A DNA stretch of 64,000 bases from Stratiformator vulcanicus (lineage in GTDB: Bacteria; Planctomycetota; Planctomycetia; Planctomycetales; Planctomycetaceae), in assembly GCF_007744515.1 (NCBI RefSeq), contig NZ_CP036268.1, positions 3,270,712 through 3,334,711 on the forward strand, written 5' to 3'. The first letter of the stretch is position 1. Every line of letters starts with the position of its first letter. Shown here piece by piece: positions 7,352-18,386 of this stretch. The translations under genes were made by a program, and so were the position numbers. Under the pieces are notes generated by a model. That model had not been told where the DNA came from. It was given only the letters and a program-made list of their open reading frames with translations, and did not search any database.

Positions 7352-9976
7352 ATGAGAACGATTTGCTCGGCTCAAGCCGCGTTCGTTTTTTATTGCGCCT
7401 GTTCAATGGTGGCGGTTGCCGCTCCCGAGTTGGATTCGCTCGACCGCTTTCTTGATTCGCACTGCTTGGCGTGCCACGACGATTTCTCCGCGGAAGCGGG
7501 CCTCGACCTTTCAAATCTGGATCCGGATTTTTTGAACGGCGATGCCTTCTCTGTGTGGGTCAAAGTTCACGACCGCGTCGAAGCCGGCGAGATGCCGCCG
7601 GAGTCCTCCGACCGTCCCGAAGAGCGAGAGAAAGCCGCGTTTCTGAAGACGCTATCCCGGTCGCTGACCGCGGCGGAGGAAGCCCGCAAGTTGGCCGAGG
7701 GCCGCAGCACGTGGCGTCGTCTCAATCGTTATGAGTATGAGAACACACTGCGGGAGTTGCTCGAGCTTCCTTGGCTGCCACTCAAGGACAAGCTGCCCGA
7801 AGACGGTGAAGCTCATCACTTCAACAAAGTCGGCGACGCGCTCGATGTCTCGCACGTGCAGATGTCGCGTTACCTCAGCACGGCGGAGTACGCCCTGAAA
7901 CAAGCCGTTGCCACGCAGGTCAAAAAGCCTGCCGCAACGACAACACGTTTCTACACTCGGGAAGACCGTCAATTCTATCGCCGTATCGAAGACCACATTC
8001 GTGCGACCTTCCCTCTCGTCGACTATCAACTCGACCAGAAACATTTTCGGGCTTGGCACAGTTACCGTCGTAAACAGCATCGCACGAAGGAATTTCTGCT
8101 CCCGGAAAGTCATCGCAAGATCAAGCCGCCGCCGATCCCGACGGTCGGTGAAAGCGACCAAAAGCGCCGCAACCGCGAAGCCATGGCCGTGGTGCAGAGC
8201 ACCTACGAGCCGATGCACGTCTACTTTGAGAACTTTAAGGCCCCGATGACGGCCCGCTACAAAGTCCGCCTCGCCGGATACTCGATCTGGGTCGGACCGC
8301 AGGCGGAACGCGACACGTACCACAAAGATGTCGGTGAGATTTCACCGGGTCGTCGATCAGAACCAATCACCGTTTATTCTTTCATCAAGCCGAACGACAC
8401 CCGCCGACTCGGTGCCGTTGACTTCCAACCCGAATCGACCGTCGGCGAACTGACTCCCTACTTATTCGAAGGCGAATCGATTCGTCCCGATGCCGCGAGA
8501 CTCGTTCGCTGCCGGCCGGGCGATTGGGCCAATCCGCTCGAAACCGACGAGGGCTTGCCGGGAGCCGCGTATCAGTGGCTTGAAGTCGAAGGCCCGCTGT
8601 TCGACCAATGGCCGCCTGCGGGTCACAGATTGCTGTTCGGCGATCTCCCGATTGAAGAAGACGAGTCGGGAGCCGTCCGCGTTCTTTCAAAGGCTCCGCT
8701 CGATGATGCCGAACGGTTGCTGGGACGATTCATCGAACAAGCCTATCGAAAACCGGCTGACGAACGGTCGGTGGCCCGGTTTCTTTCGATCGTCCAGCAT
8801 TCGCTCGCAACCGGCAGCGACTTCACGGACGCCATGATCGCCGGATATACCGCGGTCCTCTGTTCGCCGGAGTTTCTCTTTTTCGAAGAGCGCCCCGGCC
8901 AACTCAGTGACACGGCCGTCGCCGACCGGCTCGCCTACTTTCTGTGGAACTCGCCGCCGGACGACGAGTTGCTGAGCATCGCGGCGACTAAGCAACTGAG
9001 TGATCCCGAAATCCTGCGAGCGCAGGTCGAGCGGATGCTCGACGACCCGCGGTCCGAGCGATTCGTCGAAGCCTTCCTCGACTACTGGCTCGACCTCCGC
9101 AAGATGGGTGACAACTCAGCCGATTCAAAACTCTACCCGGAATACCAACTCGACGATTTGCTCACCGAGTCAATGGTTCGGGAGACTCGGCTCTACTTCA
9201 AAGAATTGATCGACGGCAACCTCGGAGTGACGAACGTCGTCGATTCGGACTTCGTGATCGTCAACGAACGCCTTGCCCGGCATTACGGTTTGAAGAATGT
9301 TCGCGGCAGCGACTTTCGGACCGTCTCCCTCCCCGAGGATTCCGTTCGCGGCGGCTTGATGACCCAGGGCAGTGTGCTCAAAGTCACCGCCAACGGGACG
9401 ACAACCTCTCCGGTACTCCGCGGCGTGTGGGTGAATGAACGCATTCTCGGGCTCGAAGTGCCGCCACCGCCGACCGAAGTGCCCGCCGTCGAGCCTGACA
9501 CCCGCGGGACGACCACGATCCGTGAACAGCTTGCGGCTCACACCGACATCGACTCGTGTGCGGTCTGTCATCGGAAAATTGACCCCGCCGGCTTCGCCCT
9601 CGAGAGTTTCGACGTGATGGGTGCCTATCGCGACCGGTATCGTTCTCTTGGCAAGGGGCAAGAGGTCCAAGGCGTCGGGCATCACGGCCAATACTTCGAA
9701 TACAAGCTGGCCCACGCCGTTGATGCGAGCGGTCGACTGCCCACCGGAGAGCTGTTCGAAGACATCCGCGAACTGAAGCAACTCTTGACGTCGAATCCCG
9801 AACAGTTGGCTCACGCATTTGTCGATAAGCTGGCGGTCTACGCGACCGGGGCACCCGTTGGATTTTCCGATCGAGCCGAGGTCGAACATATCGTTGACCG
9901 CTCAGCGAAGTCGGACTACGGCATTCGCACGCTGATTCACAAACTCGTGGCGAGCAAGATGTTCCGCCGCAAGTAA
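7352..9976 (+). CDS. Planctomycete cytochrome c / DUF1592-DUF1588-DUF1585 protein
   Basis: 874 residues with a Sec signal peptide ([19 protein letters not shown], cut around AVAA). A planctomycete-type cytochrome domain follows with heme motif CLACH at residues 38-42, then a DUF1587-like segment (about 120-185), a long middle region, and the DUF1592/1588/1585 C-terminal half with a second heme motif CAVCH at 736-740 and the [13 protein letters not shown] signature. The ATG at 7352 puts the signal peptide at the N-terminus; a longer GTG start is possible but adds nothing. Such proteins nearly always pair with a DUF1552 protein, encoded 11 nt downstream. They are thought to act in periplasmic redox or carbohydrate processing; the biochemical role is not established. 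Confidence 0.9.
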   Translation: MRTICSAQAAFVFYCACSMVAVAAPELDSLDRFLDSHCLACHDDFSAEAGLDLSNLDPDFLNGDAFSVWVKVHDRVEAGEMPPESSDRPEEREKAAFLKTLSRSLTAAEEARKLAEGRSTWRRLNRYEYENTLRELLELPWLPLKDKLPEDGEAHHFNKVGDALDVSHVQMSRYLSTAEYALKQAVATQVKKPAATTTRFYTREDRQFYRRIEDHIRATFPLVDYQLDQKHFRAWHSYRRKQHRTKEFLLPESHRKIKPPPIPTVGESDQKRRNREAMAVVQSTYEPMHVYFENFKAPMTARYKVRLAGYSIWVGPQAERDTYHKDVGEISPGRRSEPITVYSFIKPNDTRRLGAVDFQPESTVGELTPYLFEGESIRPDAARLVRCRPGDWANPLETDEGLPGAAYQWLEVEGPLFDQWPPAGHRLLFGDLPIEEDESGAVRVLSKAPLDDAERLLGRFIEQAYRKPADERSVARFLSIVQHSLATGSDFTDAMIAGYTAVLCSPEFLFFEERPGQLSDTAVADRLAYFLWNSPPDDELLSIAATKQLSDPEILRAQVERMLDDPRSERFVEAFLDYWLDLRKMGDNSADSKLYPEYQLDDLLTESMVRETRLYFKELIDGNLGVTNVVDSDFVIVNERLARHYGLKNVRGSDFRTVSLPEDSVRGGLMTQGSVLKVTANGTTTSPVLRGVWVNERILGLEVPPPPTEVPAVEPDTRGTTTIREQLAAHTDIDSCAVCHRKIDPAGFALESFDVMGAYRDRYRSLGKGQEVQGVGHHGQYFEYKLAHAVDASGRLPTGELFEDIRELKQLLTSNPEQLAHAFVDKLAVYATGAPVGFSDRAEVEHIVDRSAKSDYGIRTLIHKLVASKMFRRK

Positions 9977-9987
9977 GGACATTGGAC

Positions 9988-11334
9988 ATGTCGAACAAAA
10001 TCGATCGACCCGCACGCCGGACGACACGCATCGCAGCCCTCCCGCGCCGAGCGTTTCTACGCGGGACCGGAGTCGCCCTCGGGCTACCGATGCTCGACGC
10101 GATGACCCCGGCGTTTTCTCGCTCGGCACACGCGGCGAATTCCGAAAGCGAGCAACCGCCGCAGCGGATGCTCGCCGTCTGCAACAACCTCGGCTTGCTA
10201 CCGCCCAACTTCTTCCCCAAGTCGGAGGGGCTCAATTACGAACCGTCACCCTACCTTGAAATCCTGCGCGAGCATAAAAGCGACTTCACCGTGCTCAGCG
10301 GTGTTTCGCATCCCGATGTCGACGGCGGACATCCCGCGGACAACTGCTTTCTGACAGCCGCCCCGCACCCGGGCAGCGGCGGATTCAAGAACACGATTTC
10401 ACTCGATCAGTACGCCGCCGAATACATCGGACACAAAACGCGAGTCCCGTCGTTGACACTGGGCGTCAATTCGGCCGAGGGCCGACGCAGCCTGTCTTGG
10501 ACCGGGGCTGGCGTTTTGATTCCCTGCGAGCAACGGCCATCGGTCGTATATCGAGAGCTCTTCCTGCAGGGAAGTCGCAAAGAAATTCGGGAGCAGATTC
10601 GACGCCTCCGGCAGGGGCAAAGCATTATGGACGCCGTCGCCGAACAGGCCCGCGATCTCAGGGGATCACTCGGAGCTCGCGACCGCAACCGTATCGATCA
10701 ATACCAGACCGCCGTCCGAGAACTGGAGCAACGGCTACATGCCGCCGAGGCGTGGGAGAACAGGCCAAAGCCGCAGATCGAGTTTTCAATGCCGCTCGAT
10801 CCCGAAGACCCCTCGGAGTACATGGAGAAGGTCGCCCTGATGTATCAGATGGCGAAGCTGGCGTTCGAGACCGACTCTAGTCGCCTCGTCACGCTGTTGC
10901 TCGACAGCGTGAACTCCCCGGCGATCGAAATTGATGGCGAATCGATCGGAGCCGGCTATCACAACCTCTCGCACCACGGGAAGTCTGAGGAAAAGCTCGC
11001 CAAGCTGCGAGCCATTGACGAAGCACACATGCGGCAGCTCGGCGCTCTCTACAGTGACCTCGCCGCGATCGAGGAAGACGGTGAGCGCTTGCTCGATCGC
11101 ACCATGGTGCTCTACGGCAGCAATCTCGGTGATGCCAACCGGCACGTGACGACGAACCTGCCGATCCTCTTTGCAGGTGGAGGCTTCCGCCATCAAGGGC
11201 ACCTCGCGTTTGACCGGGACCGCAATTACCCTTTACCGAACCTGTTCGTCTCGATGCTGCAACGTATGGGCATCGAGACCGACCGCTTCGCATCGAGTAC
11301 TGGTACCATGTCCGGTCTCGATTTCCGGTCATAA
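9988..11334 (+). CDS. DUF1552 family Tat-exported protein
   Basis: 448 residues with a twin-arginine signal ([17 protein letters not shown]) near the N-terminus, then the DUF1552 fold, an alkaline-phosphatase-superfamily-like domain ending with [17 protein letters not shown] and [12 protein letters not shown]. The ATG at 9988 follows AGTAAGGA and starts 11 nt after the DUF1592 stop; a TTG two codons earlier is less likely. The obligate pairing with DUF1592 cytochromes suggests they act together outside the cytoplasm. The sulfatase begins 22 nt after its stop, so the three genes look like one operon. No reaction is known for this family. Confidence 0.9.
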   Translation: MSNKIDRPARRTTRIAALPRRAFLRGTGVALGLPMLDAMTPAFSRSAHAANSESEQPPQRMLAVCNNLGLLPPNFFPKSEGLNYEPSPYLEILREHKSDFTVLSGVSHPDVDGGHPADNCFLTAAPHPGSGGFKNTISLDQYAAEYIGHKTRVPSLTLGVNSAEGRRSLSWTGAGVLIPCEQRPSVVYRELFLQGSRKEIREQIRRLRQGQSIMDAVAEQARDLRGSLGARDRNRIDQYQTAVRELEQRLHAAEAWENRPKPQIEFSMPLDPEDPSEYMEKVALMYQMAKLAFETDSSRLVTLLLDSVNSPAIEIDGESIGAGYHNLSHHGKSEEKLAKLRAIDEAHMRQLGALYSDLAAIEEDGERLLDRTMVLYGSNLGDANRHVTTNLPILFAGGGFRHQGHLAFDRDRNYPLPNLFVSMLQRMGIETDRFASSTGTMSGLDFRS

Positions 11335-11356
11335 ATCTCGATCGACGGTTATCTGC

Positions 11357-12907
11357 ATGTGCTCGATTCTGCCGCGCTCGCTCAAGGCCCGAGTTCTATT
11401 CGCGTTCGTTCTCGCCGCGACCGGTTCGGCTTCCGCCGCTGAGAAACCGCAGTTGGCGAAGATCAACGGAGCGTCGCCGCGGAACATCGTCTTCATACTC
11501 GTCGACGACCAACGTTACGACGCGATGAGTTGCATGGGGCACCCGTTTCTCAAAACGCCAGGGGCCGACTCGATTGCCGAGAACGGCGTGATGTTCACGA
11601 ACGCCTACGTGACGACCTCGCTATGCTCGCCGAGTCGGGCGTCGATGCTGACCGGCCTCTACGCTCACACGCATCGCGTTGTCGACAACAGCACGCCGGT
11701 CTCCGACAAGCTCGTCTTCTTCGGCGAATACCTCCAGCAGGCCAATTACGAAACTGCGTTCGTCGGCAAGTGGCACATGGGGTACGGACATTCCAAGCCC
11801 CGCCGGGGTTGGGACCACTGGGTCAGTTTTCTCGGCCAGGGCAGCTATTTTCCTCGATCGGAAGACGGCAAGCAGCATTACCTGAATGTCGACGGCGAGA
11901 AGGTTCCGCAGCAGAAATACATCACCGATGAACTGACCGATTACTCCGTCGATTGGCTGCGGAGCCGGCCGGGGGACGGCAAGCCTTGGATGCTCTACCT
12001 TTCACACAAGGCCGTGCACCACGACTTCTCGCCCGCTCCGCGGCACCTTGGAAGATTTGATTCGGTCAAAATCCCGGCGACGCCGTCGACCAAGGGGACG
12101 AAGCTCGACAGCCTTCGTCCCATGTGGGCCCGCAACATGCGGAACTCTTGGCACGGGGCCGAATTCCCATTCCACGGCACTCTCGGCAAGACGGAAGACA
12201 TTTACCGCCGCTACTGCGAAGCGATGCTCTCGGTCGACGAGAGTACCGTCCGCGTTCTCGACTACCTGAAGCAGTCGGGTCAGTTTGATTCGACGCTCGT
12301 CATCTACATGGGGGACAACGGCCACATGTGGGGCGAGCATGACCTCATCGACAAACGCACGGCCTATGAGGAATCGGCCCGCGTGCCGCTGTTGATGCAA
12401 TGCCCGGAGATCGTCCCCGCTGGAACGAAGTGCGATGAGATCGCCGCGAATATCGACATCGCCCCCACCTTGATTGAAGCCGGTGGCATGGTCCCGCCGG
12501 TTTACATGCACGGCCGCAGTCTGCTTCCGCTGGCTGAGGGCGAACAGGTAGAGGATTGGCGCGACGTGCTGCTCTATGAGTACTTCTGGGAGCGCTGGGC
12601 GCCGTCGACGCCGACGATCCACGCGCTCATCGGCAAACGGTACAAGTACATCCGCCCCTACGGCTTATGGGACCTCGCCGAACTATACGATCTTCAAGAC
12701 GACCCGAATGAACTGGAGAACCTCGCCTACTCGCCGAAGCACAAAGCGAAGGCATTAGAGATGGACGAGCAACTGTTCGAAGTACTAAGGGAGACCGAAG
12801 GTCATTCCATTCCGCTGCTCCGTGGCTGGAAGGGAAGAGCCAAAGAACTCCGCGATCCGACCGCGTCAGAATGGGCCCCGGTTCCTGCCCCGCTGCTCTC
12901 AGAGTGA
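11357..12907 (+). CDS. Secreted sulfatase (type I, Cys-type)
   Basis: 516 residues: signal peptide (LKARVLFAFVLAATGSASAA), metal-binding Asp50-Asp51 in FILVDDQRYDAM, the CxPSR signature with Cys90 (CSPSR), which a formylglycine-generating enzyme oxidises, then GKWHMGYGH and YMGDNGHMWGEHD with further active-site residues. It hydrolyses a sulfate ester, probably on a sulfated polysaccharide, in the periplasm. The closest style is the N-sulfoglucosamine/arylsulfatase-A-like group common in marine planctomycetes. The ATG at 11357 is chosen because it begins the signal peptide; the frame is open into the upstream gene. It is the last gene of the DUF1592-DUF1552 cluster. Confidence 0.9.
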   Translation: MCSILPRSLKARVLFAFVLAATGSASAAEKPQLAKINGASPRNIVFILVDDQRYDAMSCMGHPFLKTPGADSIAENGVMFTNAYVTTSLCSPSRASMLTGLYAHTHRVVDNSTPVSDKLVFFGEYLQQANYETAFVGKWHMGYGHSKPRRGWDHWVSFLGQGSYFPRSEDGKQHYLNVDGEKVPQQKYITDELTDYSVDWLRSRPGDGKPWMLYLSHKAVHHDFSPAPRHLGRFDSVKIPATPSTKGTKLDSLRPMWARNMRNSWHGAEFPFHGTLGKTEDIYRRYCEAMLSVDESTVRVLDYLKQSGQFDSTLVIYMGDNGHMWGEHDLIDKRTAYEESARVPLLMQCPEIVPAGTKCDEIAANIDIAPTLIEAGGMVPPVYMHGRSLLPLAEGEQVEDWRDVLLYEYFWERWAPSTPTIHALIGKRYKYIRPYGLWDLAELYDLQDDPNELENLAYSPKHKAKALEMDEQLFEVLRETEGHSIPLLRGWKGRAKELRDPTASEWAPVPAPLLSE

Positions 12908-12927
12908 TCGAAGACGTCCCCCACAAG

Positions 12928-12949
12928 CCGCACTTCCTGAGAAGTGCGG
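12928..12949. terminator. Bidirectional-type hairpin between convergent sulfatase and metY
   Basis: CCGCACTTC (12928-12936) and GAAGTGCGG (12941-12949) form a perfect 9-bp stem with a CTGA tetraloop, 20 nt after the sulfatase stop and between converging genes. No U-tract follows, so it is terminator-like rather than a canonical intrinsic terminator. Confidence 0.5.
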
Positions 12950-13039
12950 ATCGAGCAAGGGGCAACGCTTCAACGACCGATCCACCCGCAACCCGCGATC
13001 GGCCCGCGGTTCACAGGAACCTCGGCTTTTTCGCCGTGA

Positions 13040-14503
<1,464 letters not shown>

Positions 14504-14505
14504 TC

Positions 14506-15243
14506 ATGAAAGAGCCGACCGTTCCATCTCGCCGAAATGCTCCGTGGCTGCTGTCGCAGTGGCTTTTGCGAATCATTTTCTCGCTATGGCTCCGCTATCG
14601 TTCGAAAGGTCGTGATAATCTGCGAGCCGATGAAGGCGGGCTCGTGCTTGCCAATCATCAGAGCTTTCTCGATCCGCTGCTGATCGGGCTACCGCTATCG
14701 CGCCCGGTCAGTTTCCTCGCGCGGGACTCGCTCTTTCGGATCCCGCTGCTCGGGCCATTTCTGCGGGCGACGTTTGTGCTGCCCGTCAACCGCGATGCCG
14801 CCGGCTCCGACAGCATCCGCGAACTGGTCACCCGCATGAAACACGGCTTTCTCGTCGGCATCTTTCCCGAAGGAACCCGCACGACCGATGGCGCCGTCGC
14901 CGACTTCAAACCTGGTTTCGTCGCACTGTTGAAGCGCTGCGACCAACCGGTTTACCCCATCGGGATCGGCGGAGCGAACCGCGCCATGCCGAAAGGAGCG
15001 TGGTTTCTGCGGCCGAGGCAGGTCTGTGTCGTCTACGGAGAGCCGATCGACCCGGAGGAACTTCAGGCATTGGCGAAGCAGGGGCGCTCGGCATTGCTCG
15101 AATTCATCCGCAACCGCGTCGTCGAATGTGCGGACGAGGCGGACGCATGGGCCTTGGGAGAATGTGATCCCCATGATGACGCGGCGGCGGACGAAGGCGA
15201 TCCGTACTTCGGCCTGCTACGATCGACCGATGACGTCGCGTAG
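14506..15243 (+). CDS. plsC: 1-acyl-sn-glycerol-3-phosphate acyltransferase
   Basis: 245 residues with an N-terminal hydrophobic stretch (LLSQWLLRIIFSLWL) and the PlsC motifs: NHQSFLDP (catalytic NHxxxxD), FPEGTRT, and VYPIGI after the third block. It acylates lysophosphatidic acid in membrane phospholipid synthesis, at the inner face of the cytoplasmic membrane. The C-terminal tail is acidic (DPHDDAAADEGD). The ATG at 14506 is the first giving a PlsC-like N-terminus. Its stop codon TAG (15241-15243) lies inside a dispersed GGCGGGC-hairpin repeat, so the repeat seems to supply or abut the end of the gene. Confidence 0.9.
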   Translation: MKEPTVPSRRNAPWLLSQWLLRIIFSLWLRYRSKGRDNLRADEGGLVLANHQSFLDPLLIGLPLSRPVSFLARDSLFRIPLLGPFLRATFVLPVNRDAAGSDSIRELVTRMKHGFLVGIFPEGTRTTDGAVADFKPGFVALLKRCDQPVYPIGIGGANRAMPKGAWFLRPRQVCVVYGEPIDPEELQALAKQGRSALLEFIRNRVVECADEADAWALGECDPHDDAAADEGDPYFGLLRSTDDVA

Positions 15244-15261
15244 GGCGGGCTGTGCCCGCCG
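15239..15261 (+). repeat. REP-like hairpin repeat, copy A
   Basis: The core is CGTAGGGCGGGC-TGT-GCCCGCCG: a 7-bp GC stem with a 3-nt loop. It overlaps the plsC stop codon. It matches copy C and, as the reverse complement, copy B. Confidence 0.75.
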
Positions 15262-15327
15262 CGGGTGGACGTGTCGTCATCCCGTATCCGGAGACAGTTG
15301 AAATTTCTTTTGTCTTATTGAAATCAC

Positions 15328-15347
15328 CGGCGGGCACAGCCCGCCCG
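15328..15347 (-). repeat. REP-like hairpin repeat, copy B (inverted relative to A)
   Basis: GGCGGGC-ACA-GCCCGCC (15329-15345) is the reverse complement of copy A's core. A and B lie about 70 nt apart head-to-head, like the paired REP units of BIME elements, in the plsC-phosphohexomutase gap. Confidence 0.7.
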
Positions 15348-15385
15348 ACAAAGCTGATGAGCTGCCAAAGCAGGAAAGGACTCCC

Positions 15386-16738
15386 ATGCCAACACGTATC
15401 TTGAGCATTTCCGGCCTCCGCGGGATTGTGGGGGATGGACTCGATCCCGAATACGTCGTGCGGTTCGCCGCCGGGGTGGGAACGTTTGCCAACGGTGGGC
15501 CGGTGGTGCTGAGCCGCGACGGACGGGCGACCGGGCAGATGCTCAAGCATGCGGCGGTCGCGGGCCTGACGGCGGCCGGCTGCAAGGTGCTTGATGCGGG
15601 GGTCGCAACGACTCCGACCTGCGGCGTATTGATCTGCCATCACCGCGCAGCCGCGGGCCTGCAAATCACGGCCAGCCACAATCCGATCGAGTGGAATGGT
15701 TTGAAACCATTCAGCGGCCGGGGCGGCGTGCTGAATGCAGACGAAGGAAAGCGACTGCTCGACATCCTCGAAGGCAATCGGATCGAATACCGCGATCATG
15801 CCGGCGTCGGAGATGTGGTCGCTCTCGACGACCCGGCCGGCCCCCACATCGACGCCGTGACGTCGCTCGTCGATGTCGCAGCCATTCGGAAACGACGATT
15901 TAAGGTCGTGCTGGACTGCTGCAACGGTGCCGGAGCGGTATCGACTCCACAGTTCCTTCGCGTTTCGCTCGGATGTGAGGCCGCGATTCTTGGTGGTACC
16001 GCGGACGGTCGCTTCGAGCACACGCCCGAACCACTGGCCGAAAACCTGACCGGCTTGTCCGATGCCGTTCGCCAGACTGGGGCCGACGTCGGATTCGCCC
16101 AGGATCCCGACGCCGACCGGCTCGCCATCGTCGACGAAAATGGGCATTACATTGGTGAGGAACTAACCCTCGCTCTTGCCGTCGACTACGTGTTGGGCAA
16201 ACGAAAAGGGCCGGTGGTCGTCAACGGCTCAACGAGTCGTGTCAGTGCGGACCTCGCCGCACGACACGGTTGCGAATTCTTCCGCTCAGCCGTTGGAGAG
16301 GCCAACGTCGTGACGAAAATGCGAGAAGTCGATGCCGTCTTGGGCGGCGAAGGCAACGGCGGCGTGATCGAACCGATCGTCGGCCCCGTCCGCGACAGTT
16401 ACGTCTCGATGGCTTATGTGCTGGCAGGATTAGCCGAGCGCGGCAGCACACTGTCGGAATGGGTCGCTACCTTGCCGAAGTACGAGATCGTAAAAAGAAA
16501 GGTCTCGTGCGATCGGAATCAAGTCGAGCGTGTCTGCGACAGCCTGAAATCGAGCTTTGCCGACGCCGAAGTCACCGAGGGAGACGGGCTGCGGCTTGAC
16601 TGGTCCGACCGTTGGGTGCAGGTTCGGGCGAGCAACACGGAACCGATCGCCCGCGTCATCGCTGAGGCCCCGAAAGCGGAGGAAGCGCAGACTTTGGCGG
16701 AACAGGCGATGCAAATCGTTCAGAAGTCGGTAAGCTGA
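15386..16738 (+). CDS. Phosphohexomutase (phosphoglucosamine/phosphomannomutase family)
   Basis: 450 residues of the alpha-D-phosphohexomutase family. The phosphoserine loop is TASHNP with Ser97, the Mg-binding loop DPDADR has Asp240/242/244, the sugar-binding loop is GEGNGG (321-326), and the phosphate-binding loop is RASNTEP near the C-terminus. It interconverts 1- and 6-phosphates of hexoses, feeding cell-envelope precursors. It could be GlmM or a PMM/PGM; motifs alone do not decide, though GEGNGG is more PMM/GlmM-like. An AGGAAAGGA site precedes the ATG. The next gene starts directly after its stop codon. Confidence 0.88.
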   Translation: MPTRILSISGLRGIVGDGLDPEYVVRFAAGVGTFANGGPVVLSRDGRATGQMLKHAAVAGLTAAGCKVLDAGVATTPTCGVLICHHRAAAGLQITASHNPIEWNGLKPFSGRGGVLNADEGKRLLDILEGNRIEYRDHAGVGDVVALDDPAGPHIDAVTSLVDVAAIRKRRFKVVLDCCNGAGAVSTPQFLRVSLGCEAAILGGTADGRFEHTPEPLAENLTGLSDAVRQTGADVGFAQDPDADRLAIVDENGHYIGEELTLALAVDYVLGKRKGPVVVNGSTSRVSADLAARHGCEFFRSAVGEANVVTKMREVDAVLGGEGNGGVIEPIVGPVRDSYVSMAYVLAGLAERGSTLSEWVATLPKYEIVKRKVSCDRNQVERVCDSLKSSFADAEVTEGDGLRLDWSDRWVQVRASNTEPIARVIAEAPKAEEAQTLAEQAMQIVQKSVS

Positions 16739-17242
16739 GTGAGGAAGCTGAGGCCGACGGTTGCGGTCATCGTCGGTGCAGCGTCGACTGAGATGCGGAT
16801 TTCGGGTGGTTCAGCAGTGGATGACGATAGACTTCTCGTTCAAGTTGCTGATGAGCATAAGAATCTACGTGATCTGATTGCCCAATTGGTCGAGCGTCGC
16901 ACTGACGTGCGACTTGCCAAGGCCACGCCGCAAGGCTTCATCGGCGCACGCGCGACAACTCGAATCCAACCCGATGTGCTGATTCTGCGCGTTCCGCCCT
17001 ATGAAGACGTCGCAGAGCATGCGCAGAAATATCGGGATTCAGCGCCGGATGCTCGCATCATTGGCTTTTACGAGTCGGTCGAGCAAAAGCAGGCGATGGA
17101 TGAATCGGGCGTTGATGTGACGCTCGAATTAAGCAAAGGGGTTGAAGCGCTCTCGGCAGAAGTCCGAAAGAATGTCGCTGCACCGGCGCAGGAAATCATT
17201 GCTGAGGTCTTCGACGAGGCAAAACAGCAAGCCAACGATTAG
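16739..17242 (+). CDS. Hypothetical protein, pseudo-receiver-like
   Basis: Up to 167 residues. The middle (about residues 32-150) has the alternating strand/helix pattern of a response-regulator receiver (LLVQVADEHKNLRDLIAQLV, PDVLILRVPPYEDVAE, ARIIGFYESV, VDVTLELSKGVEALSAEV), but the phosphoacceptor site reads LILRVP with no aspartate, so it cannot be phosphorylated conventionally. The GTG at 16739 directly abuts the mutase stop; an internal ATG at 16793 is an alternative and would still contain the whole fold. Coupling with the phosphohexomutase suggests a linked role, which I cannot name. Confidence 0.6.
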   Translation: MRKLRPTVAVIVGAASTEMRISGGSAVDDDRLLVQVADEHKNLRDLIAQLVERRTDVRLAKATPQGFIGARATTRIQPDVLILRVPPYEDVAEHAQKYRDSAPDARIIGFYESVEQKQAMDESGVDVTLELSKGVEALSAEVRKNVAAPAQEIIAEVFDEAKQQAND

Positions 17243-17510
17243 TTCTACTCAATTCGTTGCGGCATCCATCAGCAACTAAGAGTACCGTTGCCACTGAAGT
17301 GAGTCAGCGGACCGATAACTCGCTCTCCCGTACGGCTCTTCGCGCGACCTACTTAATGTGTTCGCGCCAGAAATCGTCGAAGGATTGACCTTGCTCACTG
17401 GCGGACTCCGGATCGCAATACCGGATTCGCCCGGATAGGTCGGCCGCATTGATTGTGTAGAATTGCGTACTATTCAACCTTTGCTATTGCTCTTTCGAAA
17501 AATTGCCCCA

Positions 17511-18341
17511 ATGCCTGACGACCAAGAATCTGAACTCGACCTGCTGCTGCATTTGACGGAAATTGAATGCTTAAATTCGGGATCGGTCACCGGAAATGCC
17601 ACCGGCTTTTTCTTTCTGCGCGACAAATACCTGTTCCTGATCACGAATCGCCACGTCGTCGTTGGGACCGGTGCCGGTCAGCCCGATCAGCTCCGGATCA
17701 CCCTGCATGAATCCGCCGACGAACTGACGAAGACCACCTCATATCTAATCCCGATCCAGCGGGGCGTCGAAAAAGATTGGTTTGAGTACACGGATGGGGG
17801 TGATGAGGACCCGATCGACGTCGTCGCGATTCCCTTGACCGATCCGACTTTGGTGGAGAAGTTCGAGTTCCGCTCTTTCGGGCCGGACGATCTACTCGCT
17901 GACAGTGACAGCCTGCGACTCGGCAGCCAATTGCTGCTGCTCGGGTTTCCCCTCGGCTTTCATGACGAAGTGCATCACCTCCCGGTGGCGCGGACCGCGT
18001 TCGTGGCGACGGCGTACGCCGTCCCGTTTCAACGCACACCCACGTTTCTCACCGATGGCAGAATGCACCGCGGCGCGAGCGGCTCGCCAGCGATTGTGAA
18101 ACGTCCCGGACAGTCCGGCTCCGTCGAATACAAAGTCGCGGGCGTGCACTCGGCCGCCTACGACATGGCATCGCGCGATCCGAGTCAGGATGATCGACTG
18201 GCGCTGAATACGGTCTGGCGGGCCTATCTCATTGAAAAGCTGACCGCCGACGCATCTCGAAAATGGGCCGAAGGGGCCGACGTGCGGACTGCCGCTGAGC
18301 CTGATTCCGATTCGAAACCGCAACCGGCTTCAGCATCTTAA
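17511..18341 (+). CDS. Trypsin-like serine peptidase
   Basis: 276 residues with a chymotrypsin-fold catalytic triad: His48 in TNRHVV, Asp103 in DPIDVVAI, and Ser190 in RGASGSP. No signal peptide is evident from the ATG at 17511, so the protein is probably cytoplasmic, unlike DegP proteases, and there is no PDZ domain. The C-terminus is acidic and polar. An upstream in-frame start at 17463 would add a short hydrophobic stretch (TIQPLLLLF), so an exported form is not excluded. The gene stands alone, 268 nt from the preceding gene and 45 nt before the transporter. Confidence 0.8.
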   Translation: MPDDQESELDLLLHLTEIECLNSGSVTGNATGFFFLRDKYLFLITNRHVVVGTGAGQPDQLRITLHESADELTKTTSYLIPIQRGVEKDWFEYTDGGDEDPIDVVAIPLTDPTLVEKFEFRSFGPDDLLADSDSLRLGSQLLLLGFPLGFHDEVHHLPVARTAFVATAYAVPFQRTPTFLTDGRMHRGASGSPAIVKRPGQSGSVEYKVAGVHSAAYDMASRDPSQDDRLALNTVWRAYLIEKLTADASRKWAEGADVRTAAEPDSDSKPQPASAS

Positions 18342-18386
18342 AAATCTGTCGCCATCAAATTAAAATGACTTACACCACATGAGCGA

